From: Roseovarius mucosus DSM 17069
GTDB taxonomy: Bacteria > Pseudomonadota > Alphaproteobacteria > Rhodobacterales > Rhodobacteraceae
NCBI RefSeq assembly: GCF_000768555.3
Contig: NZ_KN293991.1
Location: 310,001-374,000 of the forward strand
Direction of reading: 5' to 3'
Length of the DNA stretch: 64,000 nt
Shown one piece after another: positions 29,208 to 37,889 of this stretch. Under the pieces are notes generated by a model, which was not told the DNA's origin, made no database searches, and saw only the letters and a program-made list of their open reading frames with translations. The translations under genes and the position numbers were made by a program. Numbering within the stretch: the stretch's first letter is position 1; each line of letters begins with the position of its first letter.

Positions 29208-29892
29208 CCACGGCCCGGAGGCCCCGATGACTGCCCTCAAACCCGATCCGATTGGCCGCACCGCGCTGGCTGTCGAGATCACCAACCGACTGCGCCAGAT
29301 GATCCTCGAAGGGCAATTGCAGCCGGGAGAGAAGATCAACGAAAAGGCGCTGACCGAACAATTTGGCGTGTCGCGCACACCGCTGCGCGAGGCGCTCAAG
29401 GTGTTGGCGGCGGAGGGCTTGCTTGACCTCATCCCGCATCGCGGCGCGGTCATCACCCGCCAGAGCGAGGCGGAATTGGCCGAGGTGTTTTGCGTGCTTG
29501 CCGCCCTTGAGGGGCTAGCGGGGGAACTGGCCACGATGCAGGCCGACACGGACACGGTGCAAGAGATCGCAGAGATGACCGCCGCGCTGCGGCGCACCTA
29601 TGACGAGGCGGATCGCCCGACCTATTTTCGCATCAATCAGGCCATCCACAAGGCGATTTTGGCAGCGGCGGGGAATGAAACGCTGGTGCGCGCGCATGAA
29701 TTGCTGGCCTTCCGGGTCCAGCGGGCGCGCTATCAGGCCAATCTCACGCCCGAGCGCTGGCGCGCGGCGGTCGAGGAACATGAGGCCATCATCGAGGCGC
29801 TGCGCGCGCGGGATGCAGAGCGTTGTGGCAAGCTGATGAAGGATCACCTCCTGCGCAAATTCGCCTCGATCAAGGCCAAGGCACAGGGGTGA
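29200..29892 (+). CDS. GntR family transcriptional regulator (FCD/FadR subgroup)
   Basis: A 230-residue regulator with a winged-helix DNA-binding domain (INEKALTEQFGVSRTPLREALKVLAAEGLL, residues about 47-76, given here in parts) and a C-terminal helical FCD effector domain with likely metal-binding histidines (INQAIHKAI, EEHEAIIEAL, MKDHLLRKF). The start at 29200 overlaps the preceding stop by 8 bases and follows GGAGGGCCGCAACA. A second start at 29227, with GGAGG upstream, is equally plausible. It probably controls both arms of the divergent locus through the palindrome at 26201-26238. Confidence 0.93.
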   Translation: MDNHGPEAPMTALKPDPIGRTALAVEITNRLRQMILEGQLQPGEKINEKALTEQFGVSRTPLREALKVLAAEGLLDLIPHRGAVITRQSEAELAEVFCVLAALEGLAGELATMQADTDTVQEIAEMTAALRRTYDEADRPTYFRINQAIHKAILAAAGNETLVRAHELLAFRVQRARYQANLTPERWRAAVEEHEAIIEALRARDAERCGKLMKDHLLRKFASIKAKAQG

Positions 29893-29911
29893 CGGGCCGT
29901 CAAGTGGCCCC

Positions 29912-31012
29912 TTACGCCTGCCCGAACCGCCCCGGTGCCATGGCTGCCAGCACGTGATCCGAGACATCCGGCGCGCCCCCCGTGATCAGCGCCGCCGTCA
30001 GCCGCGACAGTGCGGGTGCTGTCTGCACGCCGTAACCACCCTGCCCGGCCAGCCAGAAAAACCCCGCCGCTTGCGGATCAAACCCCACCACCGGCGTGCG
30101 ATCAGGCGCAAAGGTGCGTAGACCTGCCCAGCTGTGTTCGACCCGCGTCACCGGCACGGTGACCGCCTGTTCGAACCGATCCAGCCCCTCGGCCAGAACC
30201 ATGTCATCAGCCCAGGCGTCATGGGGGGCAACCGGATCCTCGTCGGCGGGAGAAACCATCAGTTTGCCCGCCTCGGGTTTGGCATACCATGTCTCGGCGA
30301 TAGAGCCAAAGATCGGCCAATGCTCGGTTTCATAGCCTTCGGGCGCAGGAATGATCGCGGCGGAGCGGCGATAGGGTTGCAACCCTGCTTGGCGTACCCC
30401 GGCCAGGGTGGCCACCTCATCCGCCCAGCCACCCGCCGCGTTGACAACGATCGGCGCGCTATGCGGCCCCTGCGCGGTGTCGACATGCCAGAGCCCGGCG
30501 CGCTGTGACACGCCGCTGACCGCCGCGCCGGTCACGATCCGCCCAGCCCGCGCCCGCAGCAGGCGCGCATAGCCCTGCAACAAGAGGTCCACGTCAATGC
30601 CCCGTGCGTTCCGCTCGATCATCGCAGCGGCAATGCGGTCCGCGCGCAGGATCGGCACAATTTCCGCGGCTTCCTTGCCGGTCAGACGGTCAATGCCGGT
30701 CGAGCCATCCAGATACGCGTCGAGGATCGGCAGTTCCTCCTCGGAAGCGACCATCAACTCGCCGCGCGGGCTAAGGAGGGGCTTGTCGCTGATCTCGCCC
30801 GGCTGCTCGAAGATCGGCTCTGCCACGGCGTTCAGCGCGCGCAGCGTGGCATTGCCATAGTTGCGGATAAAGATGGCGGCGGAGCGACCCGTGGCGTGAT
30901 AGCCGATCTGCCGCTCCATTTCGAGGACGACAACATCTGCACCGCCGCGCGCAAGCTCTGCCGCCGCGCTGATCCCGGCGATGCCGCCGCCGATCACGAT
31001 CACATCGGCCAT
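29912..31012 (-). CDS. FAD-dependent amino acid/amine oxidase (DAO family)
   Basis: Glycine/D-amino-acid-oxidase-type flavoprotein of about 366 residues with the N-terminal Rossmann motif VIVIGGGIAGISAAAEL. The glycine-rich C-terminal flavin segment is PVVGFDPQAAGFFWLAGQGGYGVQTAPAL, quoted in pieces. The start at 31012 has GAGGGGG seven bases upstream; a GTG at 31018, in GTGA overlap with the preceding gene, is the alternative. It is the last gene of the nine-gene amine-type operon and could oxidise a secondary or alpha-amino compound released by the earlier enzymes. Confidence 0.88.
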   Translation of the reverse strand: MADVIVIGGGIAGISAAAELARGGADVVVLEMERQIGYHATGRSAAIFIRNYGNATLRALNAVAEPIFEQPGEISDKPLLSPRGELMVASEEELPILDAYLDGSTGIDRLTGKEAAEIVPILRADRIAAAMIERNARGIDVDLLLQGYARLLRARAGRIVTGAAVSGVSQRAGLWHVDTAQGPHSAPIVVNAAGGWADEVATLAGVRQAGLQPYRRSAAIIPAPEGYETEHWPIFGSIAETWYAKPEAGKLMVSPADEDPVAPHDAWADDMVLAEGLDRFEQAVTVPVTRVEHSWAGLRTFAPDRTPVVGFDPQAAGFFWLAGQGGYGVQTAPALSRLTAALITGGAPDVSDHVLAAMAPGRFGQA

Positions 31013-31014
31013 GC

Positions 31015-32037
31015 TCACGCCCCCTCAAATCCCGTCAGGACCGATGTAAGGTTTTGGCCCAATTCCTTACAAAGATATCCACCCTCTTGCACAAAGAGCG
31101 TGGGCAGCCCCAGCCCGGCAATCGCCGCCCCGATGCGTCCAAATCCGGGCGTGGTGATGGCCAGCCCCTGAAACGGATCGCCCTCATAGGCATCAAGACC
31201 AAGCGCCACGACCACCACATCGGCCCCGAAATTCGCCACCCGCTCCAGAGCGATGTCGAGCGTTTTGAGGTAGGCGTCATCACCGGTGCCGCGTGCCAGC
31301 GGCAGGTTGAGGTTATAGCCGGTGCCACGCCCAACGCCCCGCTCATCGGCATGACCCCAGAAAAAGGGATAAAACCGCGCTGGATCGGCGTGAATCGAAA
31401 CGGTCAGAACGTCGTCGCGATCATAGAAAATGCCTTGGGTGCCATTGCCGTGATGCACGTCGACATCGAGGATCGCGGCACGCAGCCCCCGTGTGCGCAA
31501 CCGCTCTGCCGCAATGCCCGCGTTGTTGAGAAAGCAGAACCCCCCCGCCAGATCGCCAAAGGCGTGATGCCCCGGCGGACGGCAGAGCGCATAGGCGGCC
31601 CGCTCTCCGGCGGCCAGCATATCCGCGCCGGTCACGGCGGTTTGCGCCGACCAATAGGCCGCCTCCCATGTGCCCGCCCCGATGGGACAGGCGGTGTCGA
31701 CCTGATGATAGCCTGCCTGGCCGACGGCGGACTTGGGGTAATTGTCGCGGCGACTGGCGGGGTGAATATTGGGGATCACCTCTGCGCCCGCGCCGTCGAT
31801 ATGCTGCCAGCGCGCATAGATGTTGCGCAGAAAGGTAACATACTCTGGCGAATGGAGCGCCGCGATCGGCCCAAGACCGGCATCCTTGGGCGCAACAAAG
31901 TCGCAGCCTGCCGCCGTGGCGCCGTGGGTCAGCCGCGTGATGCGCTCGGGCTGCTCGGGGCTAGGCTTGATCACCCCGTTGGCCATGAAATGCTTGGGAT
32001 CGTGCTGCCATTGCCGCGCGTCAAAAATCGCCCTCAT
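31015..32037 (-). CDS. Histone deacetylase family protein, acetylpolyamine amidohydrolase-like
   Basis: Zinc hydrolase of 340 residues that should remove acyl groups from amines. It has the His dyad PPGHHAFGD, zinc ligands DVDVHHGNGTQ, SIHADP and ALGLDAYEGDP, and the Gly-Gly-Tyr end VQEGGYL. The start at 32037 (MRAIFDARQWQHDPKHF) is in ATGA overlap with the GNAT gene and matches the amidohydrolase N-terminus. In an operon with a Pot-type transporter and an aminotransferase, an acetylated polyamine or related amide is the most likely substrate. This is inferred from context. Confidence 0.9.
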   Translation of the reverse strand: MRAIFDARQWQHDPKHFMANGVIKPSPEQPERITRLTHGATAAGCDFVAPKDAGLGPIAALHSPEYVTFLRNIYARWQHIDGAGAEVIPNIHPASRRDNYPKSAVGQAGYHQVDTACPIGAGTWEAAYWSAQTAVTGADMLAAGERAAYALCRPPGHHAFGDLAGGFCFLNNAGIAAERLRTRGLRAAILDVDVHHGNGTQGIFYDRDDVLTVSIHADPARFYPFFWGHADERGVGRGTGYNLNLPLARGTGDDAYLKTLDIALERVANFGADVVVVALGLDAYEGDPFQGLAITTPGFGRIGAAIAGLGLPTLFVQEGGYLCKELGQNLTSVLTGFEGA

Positions 32038-32513
32038 CCGTCCTCTCCCATCAATCTGCGCATCGCTGCCTGGGGCAGGCGCATCTGTGTCACCTGGTCT
32101 TGCGCCTCGAATCCCAACCGTTCGTAGAACCGGCGCGAGGCGGGGGTGTGGGCGTAGACCGCCAGCATCATCCATTCTGCCCGCCAGAGCATGCCCGCCC
32201 TGCGCGCCACCTGAGACAGGAGCGCGCGGCCCAATCCTTGCCCGCGCGCCGCCTCGGTGACCCAGAGGTCAGAGACATAGACGCCCGCCGCCCCGCGCAC
32301 AGTGGAAAACAGCGGGCCAAAAAGAGCGGCACCGATCAAATCCTCTTCCAGCGCGAGCAAACCATAGGCCGCCGGTATCGCGCCCGTCAGCCCGGTGCGC
32401 AAGGCGTCCAGTCCTGCGCTATGGGGATCGCCCAAATCCGCGCTGAGTTGGCGCAGGGCTGTGTCCAGCAAGGTCAGATCGTCGTCTGTTTCAACCGCGC
32501 GAAATTCTGCCAT
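32034..32513 (-). CDS. GNAT family N-acetyltransferase
   Basis: A 159-residue acetyl-CoA-dependent transferase. The acetyl-CoA pyrophosphate loop is in TEAARGQGLGRALLSQVARRA, with the preceding beta strand YVSDLWVTE and the C-terminal HTPASRRFYERLGF. The acceptor is unknown. It sits between the BKACE gene (3 bases) and the amidohydrolase gene (ATGA overlap). The operon therefore carries both a putative acetylase and a putative deacetylase. Confidence 0.9.
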   Translation of the reverse strand: MAEFRAVETDDDLTLLDTALRQLSADLGDPHSAGLDALRTGLTGAIPAAYGLLALEEDLIGAALFGPLFSTVRGAAGVYVSDLWVTEAARGQGLGRALLSQVARRAGMLWRAEWMMLAVYAHTPASRRFYERLGFEAQDQVTQMRLPQAAMRRLMGEDG

Positions 32514-32516
32514 CGC

Positions 32517-33443
32517 TTAGCTCGCCACTCGGTCTGCGCCCTTGAGACACAGCAGCGCGCGCGCCTCATCAGGGCTGACCACCACCCGGCCCAATGCCTC
32601 GACTATGCCGCGCACCTTGGCGACCTGTTCGGCGTTGGAGCGCGCCAGCGTGCCGCGCGCGATGGTCAGGCTGTCTTCGAGCCCCACGCGCACATGCCCG
32701 CCCATGGCCGCCGCCTGCGCCGCCATCGGCATCTGATGCCGCCCGGCGGCCAATACGGAGAACATGTAATCCTGACCAAAGAGCTTGTCTGCGATGCGCA
32801 CCATATGCGTGAGGTTCTCAGGGTCCGCGCCCATACCGCCCAAGACACCAAAGACGAATTGAATGAAATAGGGTGCGCGGATCAAACCTCGGTCCGCGAA
32901 GTGCCGGAGCATGTAGAGGTGGCTGAGATCGTAACACTCAAACTCGAACCGCGCTCCGCGTTCGAGGCCCAGTTCCGTCAGGATGCGGGCGATGTCGCGG
33001 GGGGTGTTCTTGAATACCAGATCATCCGAGCCTTCGAGAAAGGGTTGCTCCCAATCGTGCTGCCAGTCGGTGATGCGCCCGGCCATCGGGTAGAGTGCGA
33101 AATTCATCGTGCCCATGTTGAGCGAGGCCATTTCCGGCGCGGCCTCGATGGGCGCGGCCAGCCGTTCATCAAGGCTCATCACCGCGCTGCCGCCGGTCGA
33201 GAGGTTGAGCACGGCATCGCAGCCCTGCTTGAGGCGCGGCAGGAAGGCGCGGAAATGTGCGGGGTCGGCAGAGGGCCGCCCGGTCTGCGGATCGCGCGCA
33301 TGCAGGTGCAGGATGGCTGCCCCGGCCTCGGCCGCCTCGATCCCGGCGCGTGCGATTTCATCCGCCGTGATGGGCAGATGCGGCGACATGGAGGGGGTAT
33401 GGATAGACCCGGTCAGGGCGCAAGTAATGATGATCTCGCGCAT
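32517..33443 (-). CDS. Beta-keto acid cleavage enzyme (BKACE, DUF849)
   Basis: BKACE enzymes condense a beta-keto acid with acetyl-CoA and cleave it to acetoacetate and a new CoA ester, using zinc. The 308-residue protein has TGSIHTPSMSPHLPIT, the metal-binding LHLHARDPQTG, LNLSTGG and the late RVGLEDSL region. Known members act on 3-keto-5-aminohexanoate and dehydrocarnitine. The start overlaps the aminotransferase stop as TAATG, so the two enzymes are coupled. The aminotransferase may make the beta-keto acid from a beta-amino acid. Confidence 0.92.
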   Translation of the reverse strand: MREIIITCALTGSIHTPSMSPHLPITADEIARAGIEAAEAGAAILHLHARDPQTGRPSADPAHFRAFLPRLKQGCDAVLNLSTGGSAVMSLDERLAAPIEAAPEMASLNMGTMNFALYPMAGRITDWQHDWEQPFLEGSDDLVFKNTPRDIARILTELGLERGARFEFECYDLSHLYMLRHFADRGLIRAPYFIQFVFGVLGGMGADPENLTHMVRIADKLFGQDYMFSVLAAGRHQMPMAAQAAAMGGHVRVGLEDSLTIARGTLARSNAEQVAKVRGIVEALGRVVVSPDEARALLCLKGADRVAS

Positions 33444-34795
33444 TACATCGCTCTGTCCAGCGCGGGGCGGATTTCGTCGGTGAACTCTGCCAGCGAGACA
33501 TCGAGCATTTCGGTAATCTCGTCCAGATGCGTTTCGGTCACGATCATCGGGGGGGCGACGATGATGTGATCCCCCTCGATCCCATCGCGGGTACGGCGGG
33601 AATAGACGATCAGCCCCTTGTCATAGGCAATCTGAACAAAGCGATCAAACGCGCGCAAGCCCTTGGGCAGCGGCGCCTTGGTGCCACGATCCGCCATGAA
33701 TTCGAACGCGGTCAGCAACCCCTTGCCGCGCACGTCGCCGATGATGGCATAGCGCTGCATCAGGCCGCGCAGACGCTCTTGCAGGCGCTCGCCCATCCGC
33801 GCGGCGTTGCCAACCAGATCCATGCGCTCGATCTCGTCGATCACGGCGAGACCGGCGGCGCAGGCCAGCGGATTGCCTGCATAGGTAAAGCCATGCAGAA
33901 AGCCGCCCGCGTCCAGAACCGGCTCGACCAGCCGTTCATGCGCGACCATGGCGCCAAGCGGCACGTAACCGGCGGCGAAGCCCTTGGACATCACGACAAT
34001 GTCCGGGGCAAGGTTCCAATGCTCCGAGGCGAGGAATTTGCCGGTGCGTCCTGCTCCGGTCATCACCTCGTCCAGAATGAAGAGCACGCCGTATTTGCGG
34101 CAAATCTCCTGCACGCGCTCCATATAGCCGCGCGGCGGCACCAGCGCCCCGGTAGAGGCACCGCCGATCGGCTCGACCACAAAGGCAAGCACGCTGTCGG
34201 GGCCTTCTTCCAGTATCTTGGCTTCGAGCATGTCGGCGTAGTGGTGGCCTGTCGCCTCAAGATCGGCGTCTAGCCCATCCAGATATGCGCGCGGTGCGGG
34301 GATTTTCGGCATCGCCTGCATCATGGGCAGAAAGGGATCGGTCAGCGGCGCATAAGAGGTGATCGCAAGCGCGCCGAGCGTGCAGCCGTGATAACACGGC
34401 GCGCGGCTGATGATTTTCCAGCGGCTGCCCTCTCCGATTGCCAACGCGTATTGCCTGGCCAGTTTCAGTGCGGATTCCACCGCCTCTGACCCGCCCGAGA
34501 CAAAGAACACCCTGTTCAGCCCCTCGGGGCAGAGGGCCGCGGTCTTGGCGGCGAGTTTTTCTGACGCCTCGGTCTCGAAGTGCAGGCGATAGCCAAAAGT
34601 CGATTTCTCCATCTGACGGCGCATCGCGTCGAGCACGTTTTCATTCGAATGGCCGATGTTACAGACCATTGCGCCGGATGATCCATCGAGATAGCGCTTG
34701 CCGTCCACGTCCCACATGTAGACGCCGCGTGCCTGATCGAGCACCGGCTTGCGCTCGCGCCCCTGATAGAAAAGGTGAGAGGGTTTTACGTTCAT
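33443..34795 (-). CDS. Class III (omega) aminotransferase
   Basis: PLP-dependent transaminase of 450 residues, of the group acting on amines distant from the carboxylate (beta-alanine, GABA, diamines). Visible motifs are GGSEAVESALKLAR, the Walker-like LFILDEVMTGAGRTG, and VMSKGFAAGYVPLGA, which contains the PLP lysine. The N-terminus MNVKPSHLFYQGRERKP fits. The stop overlaps the BKACE start, and the gene is 4 bases after the ABC ATPase gene. The pairing suggests its product is a beta-keto or related keto acid. Confidence 0.93.
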   Translation of the reverse strand: MNVKPSHLFYQGRERKPVLDQARGVYMWDVDGKRYLDGSSGAMVCNIGHSNENVLDAMRRQMEKSTFGYRLHFETEASEKLAAKTAALCPEGLNRVFFVSGGSEAVESALKLARQYALAIGEGSRWKIISRAPCYHGCTLGALAITSYAPLTDPFLPMMQAMPKIPAPRAYLDGLDADLEATGHHYADMLEAKILEEGPDSVLAFVVEPIGGASTGALVPPRGYMERVQEICRKYGVLFILDEVMTGAGRTGKFLASEHWNLAPDIVVMSKGFAAGYVPLGAMVAHERLVEPVLDAGGFLHGFTYAGNPLACAAGLAVIDEIERMDLVGNAARMGERLQERLRGLMQRYAIIGDVRGKGLLTAFEFMADRGTKAPLPKGLRAFDRFVQIAYDKGLIVYSRRTRDGIEGDHIIVAPPMIVTETHLDEITEMLDVSLAEFTDEIRPALDRAM

Positions 34796-34799
34796 TGTC

Positions 34800-35870
34800 T
34801 TATCCCGGAAGCGCCGCGCAATCTTGCGGCCGCAAGTGCAGATGGACCGCTGCGCCCACCGCGAAAGGGTGGTCGTCGATCATGTTGATGGCTTGTAACT
34901 GCGCCTCTCCCGCCCGCACGAAATACCTCACCGCCTGCCCCTGATAGTCCACCGTTTCCACGGTGGCGGGAACAGAAATCACACCCTCGGGCGCGGCGTC
35001 GCGCGCGAGTTTCAGCTTTTCGGCGCGCACGACAAGCTTTGCGGGGCCGGTGCCCATCAGATTAGGCGCCTTGGTGGCGGGCACGGTCACGCGGCCAAAG
35101 ACGACATCCTCGACCACAACTGTTGCGCCGTGTTCGACGCACCGCGCGTCAAAGATGTTGGATGCCCCCAGAAAGTTCGCCACAAACTCGGTTGCCGGGG
35201 TGTTGTAGACCTCTTCGGGCTTGCCCACCTGTTCCACGCGCCCCTCGGACATCACGACGATCAGGTCGGACATGGCGAGCGCCTCGGATTGATCATGGGT
35301 GACAAAGACCGTGGTGACACCGATGCGTTCCTGGATGCGTTTGAGTTCCACGCGCATATCCTCGCGCAGGTTGGCATCAAGCGCCGAAAGCGGTTCATCG
35401 AGGAGCAGAACGTCCGGTTCGATCACGATGGCGCGGGCTAGGGCGATGCGCTGTTGCTGGCCGCCCGAAAGGGCCTTGGGATAGCGGTCCCCGACATGGG
35501 GCAATTGTACGAGGTCAAGCGCGTCGCGCACCTTGGCCGCAATCTCGGACTTGGGCACGTTGCGATACTTGAGGCCAAAGGCCACGTTTTCGGCCACGGT
35601 CTTGTGCGGGAAAAGCGCATAGTTCTGAAACACCAGCCCAAGATTGCGCTTGTGGATGGGCACGTCATTGACGCGCTTGCCGCCAATGAGAATCTCGCCT
35701 TCGGTAGGATCGAGCAGGCCCGCGATCATGCGCAGATTGGTCGTCTTGCCACAGCCGGACGGGCCGAGAAGCGTGACGAACGCCCCTTCGGGAATTTCCA
35801 GCGTGGTGCGATGCACGGCAGTAAAGGTGCCGAAGCGCTTGACGATATTGCTGAGGGTGACGGCGCTCAT
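34800..35870 (-). CDS. ABC transporter ATP-binding protein (PotA-like)
   Basis: ATPase of 356 residues from the polyamine/iron/opine importer group, with Walker A LGPSGCGKTT, Q-loop LVFQNYALFPH, signature LSGGQQQRIALARA and Walker B LLLDEPLSALD. A C-terminal TOBE-type regulatory domain starts near residue 240. The start at 35870 (MSAVTLSNIVKRFG) follows AAAAGGACC; the longer frame upstream is not credible. The gene lies between the binding-protein and aminotransferase genes. Confidence 0.94.
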   Translation of the reverse strand: MSAVTLSNIVKRFGTFTAVHRTTLEIPEGAFVTLLGPSGCGKTTNLRMIAGLLDPTEGEILIGGKRVNDVPIHKRNLGLVFQNYALFPHKTVAENVAFGLKYRNVPKSEIAAKVRDALDLVQLPHVGDRYPKALSGGQQQRIALARAIVIEPDVLLLDEPLSALDANLREDMRVELKRIQERIGVTTVFVTHDQSEALAMSDLIVVMSEGRVEQVGKPEEVYNTPATEFVANFLGASNIFDARCVEHGATVVVEDVVFGRVTVPATKAPNLMGTGPAKLVVRAEKLKLARDAAPEGVISVPATVETVDYQGQAVRYFVRAGEAQLQAINMIDDHPFAVGAAVHLHLRPQDCAALPG

Positions 35871-35925
35871 CGGCGGGGTCCTTTTGGGGATGGGCCGCGC
35901 CCCCATCAGGGGACGCGGCAAGGAT

Positions 35926-37068
35926 TCAATATCCGCGCTGCACGCGGCTGAAGGTTTCGGACCATTCGGCCTCGTTGCCATTCCAATAGGCGGGATTGGC
36001 AAAAGTGAGGGATTCGAGCGTGCCGGTCGGATCATACGCGGGTAGCGTCGGTATCTTGGACCCCAGATCGACCTTGGTTCCGTCCAGCGCGGGCGGATAG
36101 TTCTGACCCTCGGCCACCGCGATGGATGTCTCGGGCGCCAGCATGAAGTTCAAGAGTTCCTCGCAGGCCTCGACCGGGCTGCCCTTGAGCACGTGCAGAC
36201 ATTCCTGCCAGGCAAAGCTGCCGGGGGCGTCGTAATAGCCGATGTCATGGCCCTGTTGTTGCAGCGCGGCGATGCGACCTGACCAGCCTTCGGTGACGTA
36301 GATCTCTTCCTCTGCCAGAAGGCTCATCAGTTCCGCGCCCGACGACCAGTATTTCAGTGCAAGGTCGCGATGGCTGCGGATTGCATCCCAGACCGCTTCC
36401 ATATCCTGAATGTTGTTGGGGTCTTGCCCGGTCTGGAGCGCGCCATACCACACCCGGGTGCGCCAATCCGACCAGCCGCCGATCTTGCCCTTGTAGGCGG
36501 CGTCGATCAGGATGCTGGCGCCTTTCTCCTTCATCTCCTCGTCGGAAATATACTTGCGGTTATAGGCCAGACCCGTGGTGCCGTAGTCATAGGGAACTGC
36601 CGAGAGGTAATCCGGCGTCACACCCCGGAATGCATTGGTCAGCGCATCCATCACCAGCGACATGTTGGGGATGTTGTCGAGGTTCAACTCGACCGTCAGG
36701 CCGAAGTTCACATAGCGGGCATAGTCGAACACGCCGGACAGGTGGGCGATGTTATACTCACCCTCCTGGCTGGAGCGGACCTGCGCCAGATATTCGTCGC
36801 CGCCGGCAAAGGTGCCATCGACCACGGTGATCCCGGTCTCTGCCGTGTAGGGATCAAACGCATATTTGCGAAACGCCTCGGACACGACCCCGCCCCAGCC
36901 GTCAAAGCGCACCTGTTTCACATCCTGTGCATGGGCGAATTTGGCAAAGGGCGTCTGCACGCCATAGGCGAGGCCCGCAGCGCCGATCAGGCCCAGAAAA
37001 TTGCGCCGATCCAGATCACCGTTGCGGTAGCGATCCAGCAGTCTTTCGTAACGTTTGGTATTATCCAT
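35926..37068 (-). CDS. ABC transporter substrate-binding protein (PotD/PotF-like)
   Basis: Periplasmic binding protein of 380 residues, similar in layout to spermidine/putrescine receptors. The N-terminus has a twin-arginine-type signal (LDRRNFLGLIGAAGLAYG) rather than a plain Sec peptide, suggesting export in folded form. Further motifs are VPYDYGTTGLAYNRKYI and a C-terminal AYWNGNEAEWSETFSRVQ. In this operon it should bring an amine-containing or cationic compound to the permeases; the ligand is not determinable. Confidence 0.9.
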   Translation of the reverse strand: MDNTKRYERLLDRYRNGDLDRRNFLGLIGAAGLAYGVQTPFAKFAHAQDVKQVRFDGWGGVVSEAFRKYAFDPYTAETGITVVDGTFAGGDEYLAQVRSSQEGEYNIAHLSGVFDYARYVNFGLTVELNLDNIPNMSLVMDALTNAFRGVTPDYLSAVPYDYGTTGLAYNRKYISDEEMKEKGASILIDAAYKGKIGGWSDWRTRVWYGALQTGQDPNNIQDMEAVWDAIRSHRDLALKYWSSGAELMSLLAEEEIYVTEGWSGRIAALQQQGHDIGYYDAPGSFAWQECLHVLKGSPVEACEELLNFMLAPETSIAVAEGQNYPPALDGTKVDLGSKIPTLPAYDPTGTLESLTFANPAYWNGNEAEWSETFSRVQRGY

Positions 37069-37103
37069 TTCTCAGGTCTCCTTGTTGAATGTTGGGGCGG
37101 TTC

Positions 37104-37889
37104 TCAGGTGCCGCCTTTCATGGTGAGTTTTCGGGCCACTGCCGCACCAAGCAGCGGCAGGCCGACGGTCATCACGATCATCACGGTGCCAAGGGCGTTG
37201 ATCTCCGGGCTGATCGAATTGCGCAGCATTGAAAAAATCTGCGTCGGCACGGTTTCGACCCCGCCGGGTTTCCAAAAGAGCGTGCCGGTGATGTCATCGA
37301 AGCTGATTGTAAAGGCGAAGAGTGCGCCCGCAGCCACAGCAGGCAGCATGAGCGGCAAGGTTACGGCAAAGAAGGTTTGCACCGGCGAGGCACCAAGGCT
37401 GAGCGCCGCCTCTTCGACATCGCGCTTGATGCTGACCAGCCGCGCCTGCACCACGAGGATGACAAAGGGCAGGGTGAATATCACATGCCCCGCAAGCAGC
37501 AAGGCAAAGCTCTTGCCGATGCCCAGCCAGTTGAGAAAGAGCAAGAGCGCTACCGCCAGCACCACCTCTGGCACGAGAATAGGCGCGATAAGCAGCGTGG
37601 TGATCGCGTTGCGACCAGGGATGTTGTAGCGCACCAAGGCAAGGCTGGCCAAAATGCCCAATGTGGTGGAAATGAGTGCCGTCATCAGCCCCAGTACCAG
37701 CGAAGTGCGAAAGGCGCGCATCACCGCGTCGTTGTTCCACAATTCCTGAAACCAGTGCAGCGAAACGCCGGTCATCGGAAAGCTGCCGAACTGGTTGGCG
37801 TTGAAGGACAACAGCACCACAACCGCCACCGGCAGGAACATGAAGGCATAGACCAAAACGGTCCAGGCGCGGATGATCTGCCAACCCAT
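37104..37889 (-). CDS. ABC transporter permease (PotC-like)
   Basis: Inner-membrane permease of 261 residues starting MGWQIIRAWTVLVYAFMFLP, with about six hydrophobic segments. The EAA loop reads VEEAALSLGASPVQTFFAVTLPLMLPA, quoted here as the family hallmark in two parts. The start at 37889 overlaps the upstream permease stop as TGATG; a 95-codon upstream extension is in the wrong frame of that gene. It pairs with the PotB-like gene. Confidence 0.94.
   Translation of the reverse strand: MGWQIIRAWTVLVYAFMFLPVAVVVLLSFNANQFGSFPMTGVSLHWFQELWNNDAVMRAFRTSLVLGLMTALISTTLGILASLALVRYNIPGRNAITTLLIAPILVPEVVLAVALLLFLNWLGIGKSFALLLAGHVIFTLPFVILVVQARLVSIKRDVEEAALSLGASPVQTFFAVTLPLMLPAVAAGALFAFTISFDDITGTLFWKPGGVETVPTQIFSMLRNSISPEINALGTVMIVMTVGLPLLGAAVARKLTMKGGT

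Noticed and set aside
27567..29597. A 676-codon antisense frame opposite the FAD/Fe-S oxidase and GntR genes
   Set aside because: It spans two real genes and shows no domain features.
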